Source: Pseudomonadota bacterium
GTDB taxonomy: Bacteria; Pseudomonadota; Gammaproteobacteria; Burkholderiales; Rhodocyclaceae
DNA length: 64,000 nucleotides
Direction of reading: 5' to 3'
Assembly (NCBI GenBank): GCA_018262195.1
Contig: JAGTRS010000001.1
Span: 124,001 to 188,000 of the forward strand
Part shown: in pieces, positions 25,700-38,254 of the stretch
How positions within the stretch are numbered: position 1 is the first letter of the stretch
How the letters are laid out: each line of letters begins with the position of its first letter
Made by a program: the position numbers and the translations under genes
The notes under the pieces: generated by a model
What the model was told of the DNA's origin: nothing
The model's input: the letters and a program-made list of their open reading frames with translations, nothing else
Databases searched by the model: none

Positions 25700-25890
25700 T
25701 TTTTCGGGTTCTCCTGATTCGGTGACTCCATTGTGCCCAAATAGAAAAAATGTCAGCGTGATCAAATTCACAGTGCGCTTCACGCCAAGATCAATTCTCT
25801 GCCTTGCCTCGCTTTTCCAGCGGGAAACCCCCTCTTCCTGATCAGACGACTCCGACAGACTGCCGGCCCCATCTGTCACAAGTGGAAGCT

Positions 25891-26319
25891 TCAGGCCGGA
25901 ATCCCGAGTACGACGTGGCTGGCCTTGATCAGGGCACAAGCCGAAACCCCTGGCTTCAGGCCAAGCTCAAGGACCGCATCGTTGGTAACCACAGCGTGAA
26001 CCAGTGTGCCACCGCCCAGCTTGATGCTGACATCGCTGTTGACGGCACCTTTCTGCACGCTGTCGACCGTACCGGCCAGCTGATTGCGCGCGCTGAACTT
26101 CACACCACCTTCGCCGGCCAGCACCATCACCCACGGCGCCTTGACGTAGGCAATGGCCGGCTTGCCAACCGCCAGGCCGAGCGAAGCGACGCTGCCCTCG
26201 GTCACGATGGCGACAATGCGGTCGCCGCCGGGCATGGTGATCTCGACTTCGGCATTGACCTTGCCATCGACCAGGGCACTGATGGTGCCTTCGAATACAT
26301 TGCGGGCGCTGATCTTCAT
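25891..26319 (-). CDS. Molbindin, tandem Mop domains
   Basis: 142 residues made of two Mop/TOBE domains (MKISARNVFEGTISALVDGK and KFSARNQLAGTVDSVQKG). Such proteins bind and store molybdate in the cytoplasm. The start has GGAG upstream, and a ModE-type palindrome (26359-26382) is 39 bp before the ATG. Divergent from modE. Confidence 0.92.
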   Translation of the reverse strand: MKISARNVFEGTISALVDGKVNAEVEITMPGGDRIVAIVTEGSVASLGLAVGKPAIAYVKAPWVMVLAGEGGVKFSARNQLAGTVDSVQKGAVNSDVSIKLGGGTLVHAVVTNDAVLELGLKPGVSACALIKASHVVLGIPA

Positions 26320-26358
26320 TTCGTTCTCCTTGAACCGTTGTTGGACTGGCCCGGTTTT

Positions 26359-26382
26359 CGCTATATATGAAACGGTATAGCG
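26359..26382. promoter_or_regulatory. ModE-type operator for the Mop gene
   Basis: Perfect inverted repeat TTTTCGCTATA (26355-26365) and TATAGCGAAAA (26376-26386) with 10-bp spacer; the CG-to-CG core spans 24 bp as in known ModE sites. Confidence 0.8.
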
Positions 26383-26490
26383 AAAAACTCAGGCACATCG
26401 ACAATCTAGCGAACACCGTTGCGCCTATTCAACCATAGCGCAGCACTGAAAACCGCAAATTTTCGATGAAAACACGGGTAGTTACGCTAT

Positions 26491-26514
26491 CGTTATATAC
26501 GTAACAACATAACG
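26491..26514. promoter_or_regulatory. ModE-type operator for the mod operon
   Basis: CGTTATATA left and CATAACG right in a 24-bp core, similar to the CGTTATAT...ATAACG pattern of the E. coli modA site. It ends 16 bp before the modE ATG, so modE probably represses its own operon when molybdate is plentiful. Confidence 0.8.
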
Positions 26515-26530
26515 TAGCAAAGGCGACAAA

Positions 26531-28109
<1,579 letters not shown>

Positions 28110-28110
28110 T

Positions 28111-28500
28111 ATGCCGGTTCCGAGCCACGCCTCTGCCGGGCTGCGGAAAAGACAGGTCGGCGCACCCGTCAACTGGCAACAAGACCTGCCTGAAGGCTGG
28201 CGCCCCAGTGTTGTCGAAGCACTGGATTTCACTGAGTTTCGTGAATATGAAATGCCAGCCTGCCGCACGCTGGGGCACGACGAAGAAGGCGAACTATGCT
28301 TTTACGCCCACCGTTTCACGCTGACCGAAAGCCGTTCGGACGACGACGAGGATTTCTACGAGATTGTCGCCTACAGCGAAACGGTTCGCGGCTGGCGGCT
28401 GCGCGATGGCCGCTGGCTGATCTACCGGATCGTACAGAACGGTGACGATGGAGCTTCTGGCCACGGCTTCTACAGTTTTTCAGAGCAAGCACCCCGTTAA
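28111..28500 (+). CDS. Unknown protein inside the mod operon
   Basis: 129 residues from the ATG one base after the modA stop (a second ATG at 28096 lies inside modA). No signal or membrane helix. It has an acidic stretch (SDDDEDFYEIVAYSE) and ends SFSEQAPR. I recognise no family. Position between modA and modB suggests a molybdenum-related or accessory role, but that is inference only. Confidence 0.65.
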   Translation: MPVPSHASAGLRKRQVGAPVNWQQDLPEGWRPSVVEALDFTEFREYEMPACRTLGHDEEGELCFYAHRFTLTESRSDDDEDFYEIVAYSETVRGWRLRDGRWLIYRIVQNGDDGASGHGFYSFSEQAPR

Positions 28501-28558
28501 GGTCAGGCAATGAATATCACCATCACCAGATCTCGGCGCCCAGACGGATTGCCTGACC
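28501..28558. repeat. 11-bp perfect inverted repeat before modB
   Basis: GGTCAGGCAAT (28501-28511) pairs with ATTGCCTGACC (28548-28558) around a 36-base loop. It starts right at the stop of the unknown gene and encloses the start of a 35-codon ORF; candidate regulatory hairpin. Confidence 0.55.
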
Positions 28559-28617
28559 CGCACTTCGCCATCACCTCCACCCTGTGTAAACTGCACCCAC
28601 TGTCCGCTCGCCAATAA
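28510..28617 (+). CDS. Possible 35-residue leader peptide upstream of modB
   Basis: ATG at 28510 after AAGGTCAGGC; peptide starts [20 protein letters not shown]. Stop ends two bases before the modB ATG, which lacks its own ribosome site. May couple translation into modB. Codon makeup is not distinctive, so it may be chance. Confidence 0.3.
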   Translation: MNITITRSRRPDGLPDPHFAITSTLCKLHPLSARQ

Positions 28618-28619
28618 CC

Positions 28620-29306
28620 ATGGAAACCGCCGCGTACTCCGCTGACCTCGCCGCCATCTGGTTGACCCTCAAGCTTGCTACAGTGGTCACCGTGCTACTG
28701 CTCATGATCGGCACACCCATCGCCTGGTGGCTGGCCAGAACGCGCTCGGCCTTCAAAGGCATGGTTGGCGCCATCGTCGCACTGCCGCTGGTCCTGCCAC
28801 CGACCGTACTTGGCTTCTACCTACTGATCACCATGGGCCCGAACGGGCCGATCGGACAACTGACCCAATCGCTCGGCCTTGGCCTGCTGCCTTTCACCTT
28901 CCCCGGCCTGGTCATTGCCTCGGTTTTCTACTCACTCCCCTTTGTCGTGCAGCCGATCCAGAACGCCTTTGAAGCGATCGGCGACAGGCCGCTGGAAGTT
29001 GCCGCCACACTGCGCGCCAGCCCATGGGATACCTTCTGGTCGGTCGCCGTGCCGCTGGCCAAGCCGGGGTTTGTCTCCGGGGCGATCCTCGGCTTTGCCC
29101 ACACGGTGGGTGAATTCGGCATTGTGCTGATGATCGGCGGCAACATTCCAGAAAAGACCCGTGTGGTATCGGTCCAGATCTACGACCACGTCGAAGCGCT
29201 CGAATACACGCAGGCGCACTGGCTGGCCGGCGGCATGGTGCTGTTCAGCTTCATCGTCCTGATGGCGCTCTATACCTTCAACCCGGCCAGGCGAAAGACG
29301 GCATGA
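28620..29306 (+). CDS. modB: Molybdate ABC transporter permease
   Basis: 228 residues, about five membrane helices. Typical N-terminus [19 protein letters not shown] and permease EAA-type motif [25 protein letters not shown]. Inner membrane, pairs with ModC. No clear ribosome site precedes the ATG. Its last four bases overlap modC (ATGA). Confidence 0.95.
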   Translation: METAAYSADLAAIWLTLKLATVVTVLLLMIGTPIAWWLARTRSAFKGMVGAIVALPLVLPPTVLGFYLLITMGPNGPIGQLTQSLGLGLLPFTFPGLVIASVFYSLPFVVQPIQNAFEAIGDRPLEVAATLRASPWDTFWSVAVPLAKPGFVSGAILGFAHTVGEFGIVLMIGGNIPEKTRVVSVQIYDHVEALEYTQAHWLAGGMVLFSFIVLMALYTFNPARRKTA

Positions 29307-30382
29307 GCATTCAGATATCAGCCAGATTCCGTGTTGATCGCGGCAGCTTCAATCTTGATGTCGACCTGTGCCTGCCGGGCAGCGGCATCACCGCCCTGTT
29401 CGGCCACTCCGGCTCGGGCAAGACGACCTGCCTGCGCGCCATGGCCGGGCTCGAGCGGGCACCGGCAGGATATTTCGCCCTTGGCAACGAAGTCTGGCAG
29501 GATGAATCGCGCGGTCTATTCGTCCCCCCGCACCAGCGCGCCCTGGGCGTCGTTTTCCAGGAAGCCAGCCTGTTCCCGCACCTTTCGGTACGCGGCAACA
29601 TGGAGTTCGGGCATAAACGGGCCACACCGAACGGCGCCAATTTTTCGCTGCAGGAAATTGGCGACTTGCTCGGCATCGCCCACCTGCTCGATCGATCACC
29701 CAAGCAGCTTTCCGGCGGCGAACGCCAGCGGATCGCCATTGCCCGCGCCCTGCTCGCCGCGCCGAAAATCCTGCTGATGGATGAGCCACTGGCCGCGCTC
29801 GACCTCAAGCGCAAGCTGGAAATCCTGCCCTATCTGGAACGCCTGCACCGCGAGCTGGCTATCCCGATCATTTATGTCAGCCATGCACCCGATGAGGTCG
29901 CCCGCCTGGCCGACCATCTGGTCCTGCTTGACGAAGGTCGTGCGGTTGCCAGCGGCGCGCTCAATCAGGTGCTCAGCCGCATCGACCTGCCGGCCGCCTT
30001 CGCCGACGATGCCGGCGTGGTCATCGAAGCCTCTGTCGCCGAACATGAGGCCGACGAACTGACGCGCCTTGAATTCCCCGGCGGAGCCATCTACGTCTCG
30101 CGCCGCCACGAACCGGTCGGCACCTTCCTGCGCTGCCGCATCCACGCCCGTGACGTCAGTCTGGCGCTGGTTCCGCAAATGCAAAGCAGCATCCTAAATT
30201 GCGTCAACGCCGTCGTTGTCGATCTGGCACCGACCGATACGCCGGGGCATGTGCTGGTCAAACTTGATGTTGCCGGCGAACCGCTGCTCGCCCGCATTAC
30301 CCGCCGTTCGGCCGAAAAACTGGATATCCGTCCCGGCCTGGCCCTGCGTGCCCAGATCAAGGCTGTTGCCCTGCTCGCCTAA
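29303..30382 (+). CDS. modC: Molybdate ABC transporter ATP-binding protein
   Basis: 359 residues. Walker [12 protein letters not shown], signature [16 protein letters not shown], Walker [13 protein letters not shown] and the switch His in VSHAPDEV are intact; a C-terminal TOBE/Mop domain (residues about 290-355) binds oxyanion. Energises molybdate uptake. Start overlaps modB. Confidence 0.96.
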   Translation: MSIQISARFRVDRGSFNLDVDLCLPGSGITALFGHSGSGKTTCLRAMAGLERAPAGYFALGNEVWQDESRGLFVPPHQRALGVVFQEASLFPHLSVRGNMEFGHKRATPNGANFSLQEIGDLLGIAHLLDRSPKQLSGGERQRIAIARALLAAPKILLMDEPLAALDLKRKLEILPYLERLHRELAIPIIYVSHAPDEVARLADHLVLLDEGRAVASGALNQVLSRIDLPAAFADDAGVVIEASVAEHEADELTRLEFPGGAIYVSRRHEPVGTFLRCRIHARDVSLALVPQMQSSILNCVNAVVVDLAPTDTPGHVLVKLDVAGEPLLARITRRSAEKLDIRPGLALRAQIKAVALLA

Positions 30383-30639
30383 CCGCCCCCTGCTTCCTTG
30401 GCCGGCCACACTTCGTTGGCTTTTGGCATGTCCTGATGCGGTTATATCTTTTCCGGTTATACACATTACCCGCAGGCTAAGGAATGTCACACCGGGAAGC
30501 AGAGCCCAAAACATGAGTGCAGGCCATCTGCCTCCAGACCCCCGAGAAAAAAACGTCAAAGAAATTGAATTAGTGACATATTTAACACTAAAGTAATAAC
30601 TACACTTGCATTTGGAAAAGCACTACGGGAAAATTCTCG
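30383..30639. other. Intergenic, AT-rich, no gene seen
   Basis: Between modC and the receptor operon. AT content rises sharply from about 30540. No ORF with a ribosome site, no terminator hairpin with T-run for modC seen. Confidence 0.5.
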
Positions 30640-30668
30640 CTGACCGATGAATTCATCAAAAATATAAT
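30640..30668 (+). promoter_or_regulatory. Sigma-70-type promoter for the receptor/YfiR operon
   Basis: CTGACC (30640-30645), 17-bp spacer, perfect TATAAT (30663-30668). Expected start site near 30675, 27 bp before the first ATG, which has AGGGAAGAAAC. Confidence 0.6.
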
Positions 30669-30701
30669 ATTCAATTGTCATTCGGCGAACAGGGAAGAAA
30701 C

Positions 30702-32834
30702 ATGAAGCGAGCGACATTGTGCATCGCCATTCTGGCGGCCTTCAATCCGTGCAGCCATGCGGCGGGCGACAGCTTGGACGAACTGAGTCTGGAAGACCTG
30801 GTCAAGACCGAAGTCACCTCCGTCTCCCGCAAGAGCCAGAGCCTCAGCGATGTCGCAGCCGCCGCTTTCGTCATTACCGCCGAAGACATTCGCCGATCCG
30901 GCGCCCAGGCCCTGCCCGACGTGTTGCGCATGGCACCGGGCATCGAAGTCGCCCAGATCGACAACGGTCGCTACGCCGTGACCGCCCGCGGTTTCAATGG
31001 CCGCTTCGCCAACAAGCTGCAAGTGCTGGTCGATGGCCGCAGCATCTACCACCCGATGTTCTCCGGGGTCATGTGGGAACTAGACCCGATCCCGCTCGAC
31101 GACATCGAACGCATCGAGATCATTCGTGGTGCCGGCGCGGTAATGTGGGGCGCCAATGCGGTCAATGGCGTGATCAACATCATCAGCAAGCACAGCCGAA
31201 CCCAGACCGGGGGAGCCGCCAATCTGACTGTGGGAACTCAGGGCTATGGCAATGTCTATGCCCGGATAGGCCAGTCCCTTGATGAGAAAACGAGCTTCAA
31301 ACTTTCCGTCCAGGGCCGCTATGCCGAGCCTTCGACGCAACTCGACAGCCGCCAGGATGCTGAGGATCGCCTCAAGAATGGCGTCGTCGATTTCCGTTTC
31401 GACCGTGACCTCGGGGCCGGCAGTGACCTGGCCATCTGGGCCAACGCCTCCCGTTCGACACTGGGCGACCTATGGCGGATCAAGCCTGAAAATATTGGCG
31501 GGAGCATCGCTCTAAGCCCATTGAGTTTTATGCAACGCCTGCACAGCGAAAGCCTGATCGGTCGCTACCGCTGGCTGAGCAATGCCGGCATCGAATCTTC
31601 GTTGCAGCTATCCGGCAGCAAATCGGGCATCGAAATCACCGACTTTATCGACGAATCGCGCACCACCTTCGACCTCGACTATCTTGGGCGCTACGCTTTT
31701 GGATCACATGACGTCCAATGGGGAGTAGGCCTGAGGAATTCTTCGGACGAGGTTACCGCCTCCGGGAGCTACCTCCAGATCCAGAATCCCAGCTTCATCC
31801 ATCGCACCAGCGGCATTTTCGTACAGGACGATTGGACGCTGATTCCCGAACATCTCAAGCTGGGCCTCGGCCTGCGCTGGGATAAAGCCACCCGTAACGA
31901 CAGCAGCTATTCACCCCATGCCACCCTGCTGTGGACACCGTCGCGGACGGATAGCGCCTGGCTGAAATATGCACGAGCACCACGCACCGCGGCGCGAGCG
32001 GAACAAGACGTCTCAGTATTGGCTGGATTAACCGTTCAGCAAACACCGTTCGGCAACCTGCCGATCGTCCAATACGCGCGCCCCAGTGGTCAAGGCCTGA
32101 ATGCGGAAAAAGCCGAAGGCCTCGAACTCGGTTATCGCAAGCAATTTTCCAACACCGTCAGCGCCGACATGACAGCCTATCGCTATCGCTACACCAATCT
32201 GCGTAGCGGCAGCCAGTCGGCGTTAATTGGTTGCAACAATGCCTTTCTCTTCATTCCCATTCCCGGCATGCAGGTCGATCCTGCTCGCTGCCCGGGCATT
32301 CTCTCCGGCCAGATGGTTCTGCTGCAGGAAATGCAGGCTGTCAATGGGCTCGCCGGCTGGAGCACAGGGCTTGAGCTGTCTGCGGAGTGGCTGGTGACCC
32401 CGAACTGGCGCCTGCAGTTGTCCTACAGCTGGAGCAAGCTCAACATGGACGAGGGCAAGGACCAGATTTCAAACGCCGATGCCCAGATGACCGAACGCGC
32501 CAAGCCCCGCGAGACGGCATCCCTGCGTTCGCAATGGAATCTCACCACCAGCCAGCAACTCGACCTCTGGCTACGCGCCATGTCCAGCTACGAGCGGGTC
32601 AATATCACCGATGCAACGCCGACCGCGTCGACCGAGCCAAATTACGTTCGCATCCCCGGCTATGTCACGCTCGATCTGCGCTATGGCTACCGAATCAACA
32701 AGGATCTCGAAGTCGCTTTGATCGGCCGCAACCTGATTGGCGCCCGGCGTATGGAATACCTCTCCGACTACATCCCGACGATCGCCAACGAAATCAAGCC
32801 ATCAGTCATGTTCACCACCCGCTGGAGGTTCTGA
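30702..32834 (+). CDS. TonB-dependent receptor 1
   Basis: 710 residues with signal peptide (cleavage near SHA). Plug domain from about residue 45 (VTSVSRKSQSLSDVAAAAFV, then ALPDVLRMAPGIEVAQID and VLVDGRSIYHPMFSGVMWE), then a 22-strand barrel ending in RWRF with terminal Phe. The LSLEDLVKTEVTSVS start is typical of receptors found beside YfiR-like proteins. Substrate unknown. Seven bp before the YfiR gene; first gene of the operon. Confidence 0.9.
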   Translation: MKRATLCIAILAAFNPCSHAAGDSLDELSLEDLVKTEVTSVSRKSQSLSDVAAAAFVITAEDIRRSGAQALPDVLRMAPGIEVAQIDNGRYAVTARGFNGRFANKLQVLVDGRSIYHPMFSGVMWELDPIPLDDIERIEIIRGAGAVMWGANAVNGVINIISKHSRTQTGGAANLTVGTQGYGNVYARIGQSLDEKTSFKLSVQGRYAEPSTQLDSRQDAEDRLKNGVVDFRFDRDLGAGSDLAIWANASRSTLGDLWRIKPENIGGSIALSPLSFMQRLHSESLIGRYRWLSNAGIESSLQLSGSKSGIEITDFIDESRTTFDLDYLGRYAFGSHDVQWGVGLRNSSDEVTASGSYLQIQNPSFIHRTSGIFVQDDWTLIPEHLKLGLGLRWDKATRNDSSYSPHATLLWTPSRTDSAWLKYARAPRTAARAEQDVSVLAGLTVQQTPFGNLPIVQYARPSGQGLNAEKAEGLELGYRKQFSNTVSADMTAYRYRYTNLRSGSQSALIGCNNAFLFIPIPGMQVDPARCPGILSGQMVLLQEMQAVNGLAGWSTGLELSAEWLVTPNWRLQLSYSWSKLNMDEGKDQISNADAQMTERAKPRETASLRSQWNLTTSQQLDLWLRAMSSYERVNITDATPTASTEPNYVRIPGYVTLDLRYGYRINKDLEVALIGRNLIGARRMEYLSDYIPTIANEIKPSVMFTTRWRF

Positions 32835-32841
32835 GTCAGCC

Positions 32842-33384
32842 ATGACCTTCGGCAAGCTCCGCCGTCTTGCAGCCCTGGTGACTTGTTCGCTGGGTTTGCT
32901 GCTGGCCGTTCCAACCTCTTTCGGTGAAGTCGCCTCGGAAGGTCAGCTCAAGGCTGCCTATCTGGTCAATTTCCTGAAATACATCGAATGGCCGGGAACC
33001 CGCACTACCGTAACGATCTGTCTGTTCGGCCGCGACAGCCTGGGCCCCTATCTGGCGAACTATGAAGGCCGGCAGATTGGTGGCCGCGAGTTGCGCATCC
33101 GCAAGGTCAATAGCCCGGAACAGCTTGCCGACTGCCAGGAACTATTCATTCCCGAGACCGAGGAAGCGCGGGCTGGCGCCGTCCTGCGCTGGGTAGACAA
33201 ACAGGCCATCCTGACGGTCAGCGATTCGGAAACTTTCGCCCGTGACGGAGGGGCAATTGCCTTGATCCGCACCGACGGGCGTCTGCAATTCGACGTCAAT
33301 GCCGACGCCCTCAACCGGGCCAATCTCAAAGCCAGTTCGCAAATGTTGCGCCTTGCCCGCCAGGTGACCGGGGGCGCGCGATGA
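32842..33384 (+). CDS. YfiR-family periplasmic protein (DUF4154)
   Basis: 180 residues with signal peptide. YfiR pattern [16 protein letters not shown] at the start of the mature part, [11 protein letters not shown], and [37 protein letters not shown] at the end. In Pseudomonas, YfiR is a periplasmic inhibitor of the YfiN diguanylate cyclase through its CHASE8-type sensor domain. Here the next gene (4-base overlap) is a histidine kinase with a similar periplasmic region, the natural partner. Confidence 0.88.
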   Translation: MTFGKLRRLAALVTCSLGLLLAVPTSFGEVASEGQLKAAYLVNFLKYIEWPGTRTTVTICLFGRDSLGPYLANYEGRQIGGRELRIRKVNSPEQLADCQELFIPETEEARAGAVLRWVDKQAILTVSDSETFARDGGAIALIRTDGRLQFDVNADALNRANLKASSQMLRLARQVTGGAR

Positions 33385-36110
33385 ATATCAACGACCTGCC
33401 CATCCGCCGGCGACTGGCGTTGATCCTGGCCGTCTCGCTTGGCCTCAGCCTGTTGCTGACCTCGCTGTTCTTTGCCGTCAGGCAGATCGACCATCGCCGT
33501 GATGCCAAATTGACCGAACTGCGCTCGATGGCGGAGGTGATCGCCTTCAACGCGACGGCCGTGGTCGAATTCCAGGACATCGGTGGCGCCGAACGCCTTT
33601 TCAGCTCCCTTGCACAGCACCCTGACCTTGTCCTGGCCCGAATGTATGGCACCGATAACGGCTTCAACTATCGCTACCAGCACCCGAACACGCCGCAACC
33701 TGATTCCAGACACCTCGGCCCGTCGGTTGTCCACGAAGCCAGCAGCATTGCCGACTGGGCTCATATCACGACCATTGTCCCGATCCGGATCAGGAATGAT
33801 GTCGTCGGTTCGGTCACCTTGACCGCCAGCCTGGAGAAAGTCTGGCGCGATGCGCTCAGTGATTTCCTGACCTTCAGCGCTGCCTCGCTGATTGCCTTCG
33901 CACTCGCCCTGGTCATTGCCCAGCGCATGCAGAAGTCCCTGCTGGCAGCACTTGCCGAGCTGACCAGTACGGCGAACCGCGTAGCCGAATCCAAGGATTT
34001 CACCGAGCGGGCGAGCAAATATTCAAACGATGAAATCGGCCAGCTTGCCGATGCCTTCAATACCATGCTGGTCGAAATCGCCGACCGCGATCAGGAGCTG
34101 ACCGAGCACCGCGATCATCTGGAAGACGTCGTCGAATTGCGCACCCAGGAGCTTCGACTGGCCAAGGAAAATGCCGAAGAGGCCAACCGCGCCAAGAGTG
34201 CCTTCCTCGCCAACATGAGTCATGAAATCCGCACGCCGATGAACGGCATCATCGGGGTCGCCGACCTGCTCGCTGCCGGCTCGCTGAACGCCCACCAGCA
34301 GAGCCAGTTGACCACGCTGCGCAGTTCGGCCGACACCTTGCTGTACCTCCTGAACGACATTCTCGATTTTTCGCGGATCGAAGCCGGTGGGCTGCAACTG
34401 GAAAAACTGCCCTTCAGCATCCGCGAAACCATCGAACAGGTGGTTTCGGTTTTCTCGCCAAGCGCCCGCAAAAAGCACCTCGAACTGTGGTTCGACATCG
34501 AACCCACGCTGCCGGACTTCATTGTCGGCGACAAGTATCGGTTGGGTCAGGTCATTACCAATCTGGTGAACAATGCCCTGAAGTTCACCGAATCCGGCAG
34601 TGTGCGCATTTCCTGCCGTTCGCAACAAGAAAAGAACGGCCTTAATCGTCTGCTGATCGAAATCAGGGATACCGGCATCGGCATCAGCCCCGAGGCACTC
34701 GCCGACATCTTCTCCCCCTTCCGCCAGGCCGACAACAGCATGAGCCGGCGTTTCGGTGGCAGCGGCCTTGGCCTGGCCATCGTGCACGATCTGGTTAGCC
34801 TGATGGGCGGTGAAATTACCGCGAAAAGCACGCCGGGAAGCGGCTCGACGTTCAGCATCCAGCTGCCGCTCGAAAGCGCCCATCACCTTGGCCGCAATTT
34901 GCCTGACTGGATGCCGCAGTTGCGCGGCCGCAAGGTTCTGGTCGTTTCCACCAACGAAGCACGCAGCAGTCACTGGCAGGCCATGTTGCGCTGGGCTGGC
35001 ATCGAGACGATCCCGGCGCCGGGTTGCGGCGAAGCGCAGGAGATGCTGCGCACAATCAGTCCCGATGCCATCCTCGTCGAGGACAGCCCGTGCTTCCGCA
35101 TGATGCTCGATCAGGCACGCACGGCACCGCCAATCCCGTTCCTGTTCATCCATAACCAGCAAACGGCGAGTAACGAGGCACCGCTACTCCCCGAATGGAT
35201 CAAGGGCCAATTGCACACGCCGTTTGGCGACCTGACCCTGTGGACCGAACTTGCCAAACTCTGGGGCCTTGTCACCCTGGAGGAAAAGATGCCTGAAGAC
35301 GCCGGCCGGCTGCATTTCAACGCCCACGTCCTGATGGTCGAAGACAACGACACAAACCGACTGATTCTCGAACAGATCCTGAGCGCGCTGGGCTGCACCG
35401 TACACCATGCACACAATGGCCTGGCTGCCCTTTCCGCCCTCGAAAACGAGCCATTTGACCTGGTATTGATGGATGTCCAGATGCCGATCATGGACGGCCT
35501 GACCGCGACACGCAGGATCCGTGAAACAGAAAAGGAACGTCACCTGCCTCGCCAGCTGATCATTGCCCTGACAGCCAATGCACTGGCCGGCGACCGTGAG
35601 ATGTGTTTGCAGGCCGGCATGGATGACTACATCACCAAGCCGGTGACCATCGGCGGCGTCAGCAAGGCAATCCAGCGCTGGCTCCCGTCGACGCCGGCCG
35701 AACCCCCTGCGCTTGCCAGCGCATCGGGCAATCCGGAAAATGCCGTTGCCATGACAGTCATTGACCTGAAGGACCTGCGTGCCAGCCTGGGCGACCAAGC
35801 CGACCGGATCATCCCGGTCGTTATCAAGTCGTATCTGAGCGAAGGCGAAAAACATGTGGTTGTGCTGAAGGCTGCCGATCATGCCTTCAATCTCGAGAAT
35901 GTCACACGCGTCGTGCACAACCTGAAGAGTTCGAGCGCCGCACTGGGTATCAAGCGGTTCTCAGAATTGTGCAAGGAAGTGGAAAAACTGCTGCGAGGCA
36001 ATGAAGTCGAAGCAGGCAAGGCGTTGTTGCCCCGCATCATTGCAGCCTTCGAAGAAGTCCGCCAGGCGACCGAAACCACACTCGCCGAAATGGCCAAAGG
36101 CAAATCATGA
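33381..36110 (+). CDS. Hybrid histidine kinase with YfiN-like sensor and HPt domain
   Basis: 909 residues. TM1 about 12-32, periplasmic CHASE8-like region 35-160 ([19 protein letters not shown]), TM2 163-182, HAMP, coiled coil, HisKA with His281 ([12 protein letters not shown]), ATPase ([24 protein letters not shown]), a pseudo-receiver about 515-630, a true receiver with Asp698 (VLMDVQMP), and an HPt with His846 ([13 protein letters not shown]). So it has the full phosphorelay chain. Likely controlled by YfiR and feeding the REC domain of the next gene (4-base overlap). Confidence 0.93.
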   Translation: MNINDLPIRRRLALILAVSLGLSLLLTSLFFAVRQIDHRRDAKLTELRSMAEVIAFNATAVVEFQDIGGAERLFSSLAQHPDLVLARMYGTDNGFNYRYQHPNTPQPDSRHLGPSVVHEASSIADWAHITTIVPIRIRNDVVGSVTLTASLEKVWRDALSDFLTFSAASLIAFALALVIAQRMQKSLLAALAELTSTANRVAESKDFTERASKYSNDEIGQLADAFNTMLVEIADRDQELTEHRDHLEDVVELRTQELRLAKENAEEANRAKSAFLANMSHEIRTPMNGIIGVADLLAAGSLNAHQQSQLTTLRSSADTLLYLLNDILDFSRIEAGGLQLEKLPFSIRETIEQVVSVFSPSARKKHLELWFDIEPTLPDFIVGDKYRLGQVITNLVNNALKFTESGSVRISCRSQQEKNGLNRLLIEIRDTGIGISPEALADIFSPFRQADNSMSRRFGGSGLGLAIVHDLVSLMGGEITAKSTPGSGSTFSIQLPLESAHHLGRNLPDWMPQLRGRKVLVVSTNEARSSHWQAMLRWAGIETIPAPGCGEAQEMLRTISPDAILVEDSPCFRMMLDQARTAPPIPFLFIHNQQTASNEAPLLPEWIKGQLHTPFGDLTLWTELAKLWGLVTLEEKMPEDAGRLHFNAHVLMVEDNDTNRLILEQILSALGCTVHHAHNGLAALSALENEPFDLVLMDVQMPIMDGLTATRRIRETEKERHLPRQLIIALTANALAGDREMCLQAGMDDYITKPVTIGGVSKAIQRWLPSTPAEPPALASASGNPENAVAMTVIDLKDLRASLGDQADRIIPVVIKSYLSEGEKHVVVLKAADHAFNLENVTRVVHNLKSSSAALGIKRFSELCKEVEKLLRGNEVEAGKALLPRIIAAFEEVRQATETTLAEMAKGKS

Positions 36111-38254
36111 TCGGCACTGAAATGCCCAGGATCCTGATTGTCGACGACGAGCCAGTGATGCGCACGATCACCGAATCGGTGCTGGCCCAACACGAATTCG
36201 ACGTGACTACCGTTGCCTCGGCCGAAGAAGCCATCGCCCTGGTCACCCAGGGTTATATCCCCGACCTGCTGCTGCTTGATGTGCTGATGCCTGGCATCAA
36301 CGGTTTCGAGGCCTGCCGGACTCTGCGTGGCATTGACCGCCTTGAGCACTTGCCGATCATCATGCTGACAGCCCTGGACGATCAGGCATCGATTGATGAA
36401 GCCTACCGCTGCGGCGCAACCGATTTCATTACCAAGCCACTCAACATCCCGCTACTGCCGCACCGGGTACGCTACCTGTTGCGCTCGGCCATTGCCTTCA
36501 AGGATCTGGTCGATAGCCAGCTCACGCTGATCCATACCCAGCAGATTGCCCATCTCGGCAACTGGACGATGGACCAGAATGGCAATATCACCGCTGCCTC
36601 ACGGCAATTTCTGGACATCATCGCCGCCTCGCAGTTGCCGGTTTCGGAAAAACGTCTGCTGGCACGAGTCCACCGCGAGGATCGCAGCGCGCTGATTCGC
36701 TGCCGCGCCGAAATGCGCGCCGGGCGGCCCTACCAGATCGACTATCGGCTACGCAGCCTGGCCGACGAAAATGCTTGGCACCACGTTCACGAACGCGGTT
36801 TCCCCCGATTTGATGATCAGGAGCACTACCTCGGCGCCACCGGCTTTATCCAGGACATTTCCGAGCGGGTTGCCCAGGAAGAGAAAATCCGCCAGCTGGC
36901 ATGGCATGACCGGATCACCGGCCTGAACAACCGCGACCGCCTGATTGAACTGCTGGAGCGCGATCTCCAGGCCGACAGCAACAAGACGGGCTTGGTCATC
37001 CTTTTCATCCACCTCGGCAATCTGCGCGATGTCGCCACTGTCCTCGGCCAGGAAACCGCAGACGCAGCAATTCGCGCTCTCTCCGGCCGTCTCAAGGGCT
37101 TGCTCCAGACGCCGCAGGACTGCACCTGTCCGATTAGCAGCGATTGCATGCAGGATGCGAAGCTGGCCCGTTACGACGAGCAGTCCTTTGTGTTGGCCCT
37201 GCCCGGCTCGCTGGACAGGGAAACAATCGCCTGCTTTGCCGGCGCAGTGCGCGAGGCCCTCGGCCGCCCGATGCTGCTGCTTGGTGACGAGGTGCTGATC
37301 ACACCCTTCATCGGGATTGCCTACTACCCGGAAGATGCCTCGGAAACGACAGAACTCTTCCGGCGCGCCATGCTGGTTGCGCTGCACGCGGCTACCAGCA
37401 ACGGCAGTGCCGTCAGTTTCTTCGATCAGAAGCACGACCATGAAGCCGCCCAGCGCCTGGTACTGGAACGCGGCCTGCGTGTTGCGCTCGACCAGGGCGG
37501 TCAATTGCTCCCGTATTTCCAACCCAAGATTTCAGCAACCACCGGCGAAATCATCGGCGCCGAAGTCCTGCTGCGTTGGCAGCACCCGGTGCTCGGCTTC
37601 ATTACGCCGGACCGCTTCATCCCGTTGGCCGAAGAAGTCGGCCTCATCCACCCGATCAGCGAATGGCTGATCGGCCATGTCTGCGAACTGATCGCCGATT
37701 GGCTGGCCATGCGCCAGGAGGTCGGCACGATCAGCATCAACCTGTCGGCCGAGAGCTTCTTCCAGCACTCGCTGATCCAGCTCATCGACGAAGTACTCGT
37801 CCGCACCGGTGTTCCGGCCGGCCAGCTGATCATCGAACTGACCGAAAGCGTACTGATGCAGAATGCTGACACCGCGCACCAGGTCATCAGCGAACTGCGC
37901 GAACGTGGCATCCGCATCTCGCTCGACGACTTCGGTACCGGCTTTTCCTCACTCGGTTATCTGAGCCGCTTCAGCATCGACGAAATCAAGATCGACCGCT
38001 CGTTCGTCACCGACCTCGAAGAACAGGGCAAGAAACGGGCGCTGATCCAGGCCATCATCACGCTGGGCACGGCCCTCGGCCTGAAGGTCGTCGCCGAAGG
38101 GGTCGAGACGCAACAGCAGGCCAATCTGCTACGCCAGATGGGTTGCGACATTTTCCAGGGCTTCCTGTTTGCCCGGCCCATGCCGGCCGATGATTTCATT
38201 AACTTCCGGTTACCGGCAATCGATTGCGGTGCAAAGAACTGGCAGTCTAGATGA
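36107..38254 (+). CDS. Response regulator REC-PAS-GGDEF(degenerate)-EAL, c-di-GMP phosphodiesterase
   Basis: 715 residues, no membrane segment. REC 7-125 with phospho-acceptor Asp58 ([10 protein letters not shown]); PAS-like 145-255; GGDEF fold 262-430 whose signature is RYDEQSF (355-361), so no cyclase activity expected, with an odd Cys cluster CTCPISSDC just before it; EAL domain 445-700 with EVLLR, Asn545, [21 protein letters not shown] and EGVE all intact. Predicted to break down c-di-GMP when phosphorylated or dephosphorylated by the preceding kinase. Confidence 0.93.
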   Translation: MIGTEMPRILIVDDEPVMRTITESVLAQHEFDVTTVASAEEAIALVTQGYIPDLLLLDVLMPGINGFEACRTLRGIDRLEHLPIIMLTALDDQASIDEAYRCGATDFITKPLNIPLLPHRVRYLLRSAIAFKDLVDSQLTLIHTQQIAHLGNWTMDQNGNITAASRQFLDIIAASQLPVSEKRLLARVHREDRSALIRCRAEMRAGRPYQIDYRLRSLADENAWHHVHERGFPRFDDQEHYLGATGFIQDISERVAQEEKIRQLAWHDRITGLNNRDRLIELLERDLQADSNKTGLVILFIHLGNLRDVATVLGQETADAAIRALSGRLKGLLQTPQDCTCPISSDCMQDAKLARYDEQSFVLALPGSLDRETIACFAGAVREALGRPMLLLGDEVLITPFIGIAYYPEDASETTELFRRAMLVALHAATSNGSAVSFFDQKHDHEAAQRLVLERGLRVALDQGGQLLPYFQPKISATTGEIIGAEVLLRWQHPVLGFITPDRFIPLAEEVGLIHPISEWLIGHVCELIADWLAMRQEVGTISINLSAESFFQHSLIQLIDEVLVRTGVPAGQLIIELTESVLMQNADTAHQVISELRERGIRISLDDFGTGFSSLGYLSRFSIDEIKIDRSFVTDLEEQGKKRALIQAIITLGTALGLKVVAEGVETQQQANLLRQMGCDIFQGFLFARPMPADDFINFRLPAIDCGAKNWQSR

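Noticed and set aside
28501-28558. Molybdenum-cofactor riboswitch before modB
   Set aside because: The stem-loop is far shorter than that riboswitch and shows none of its conserved elements that I could recognise.
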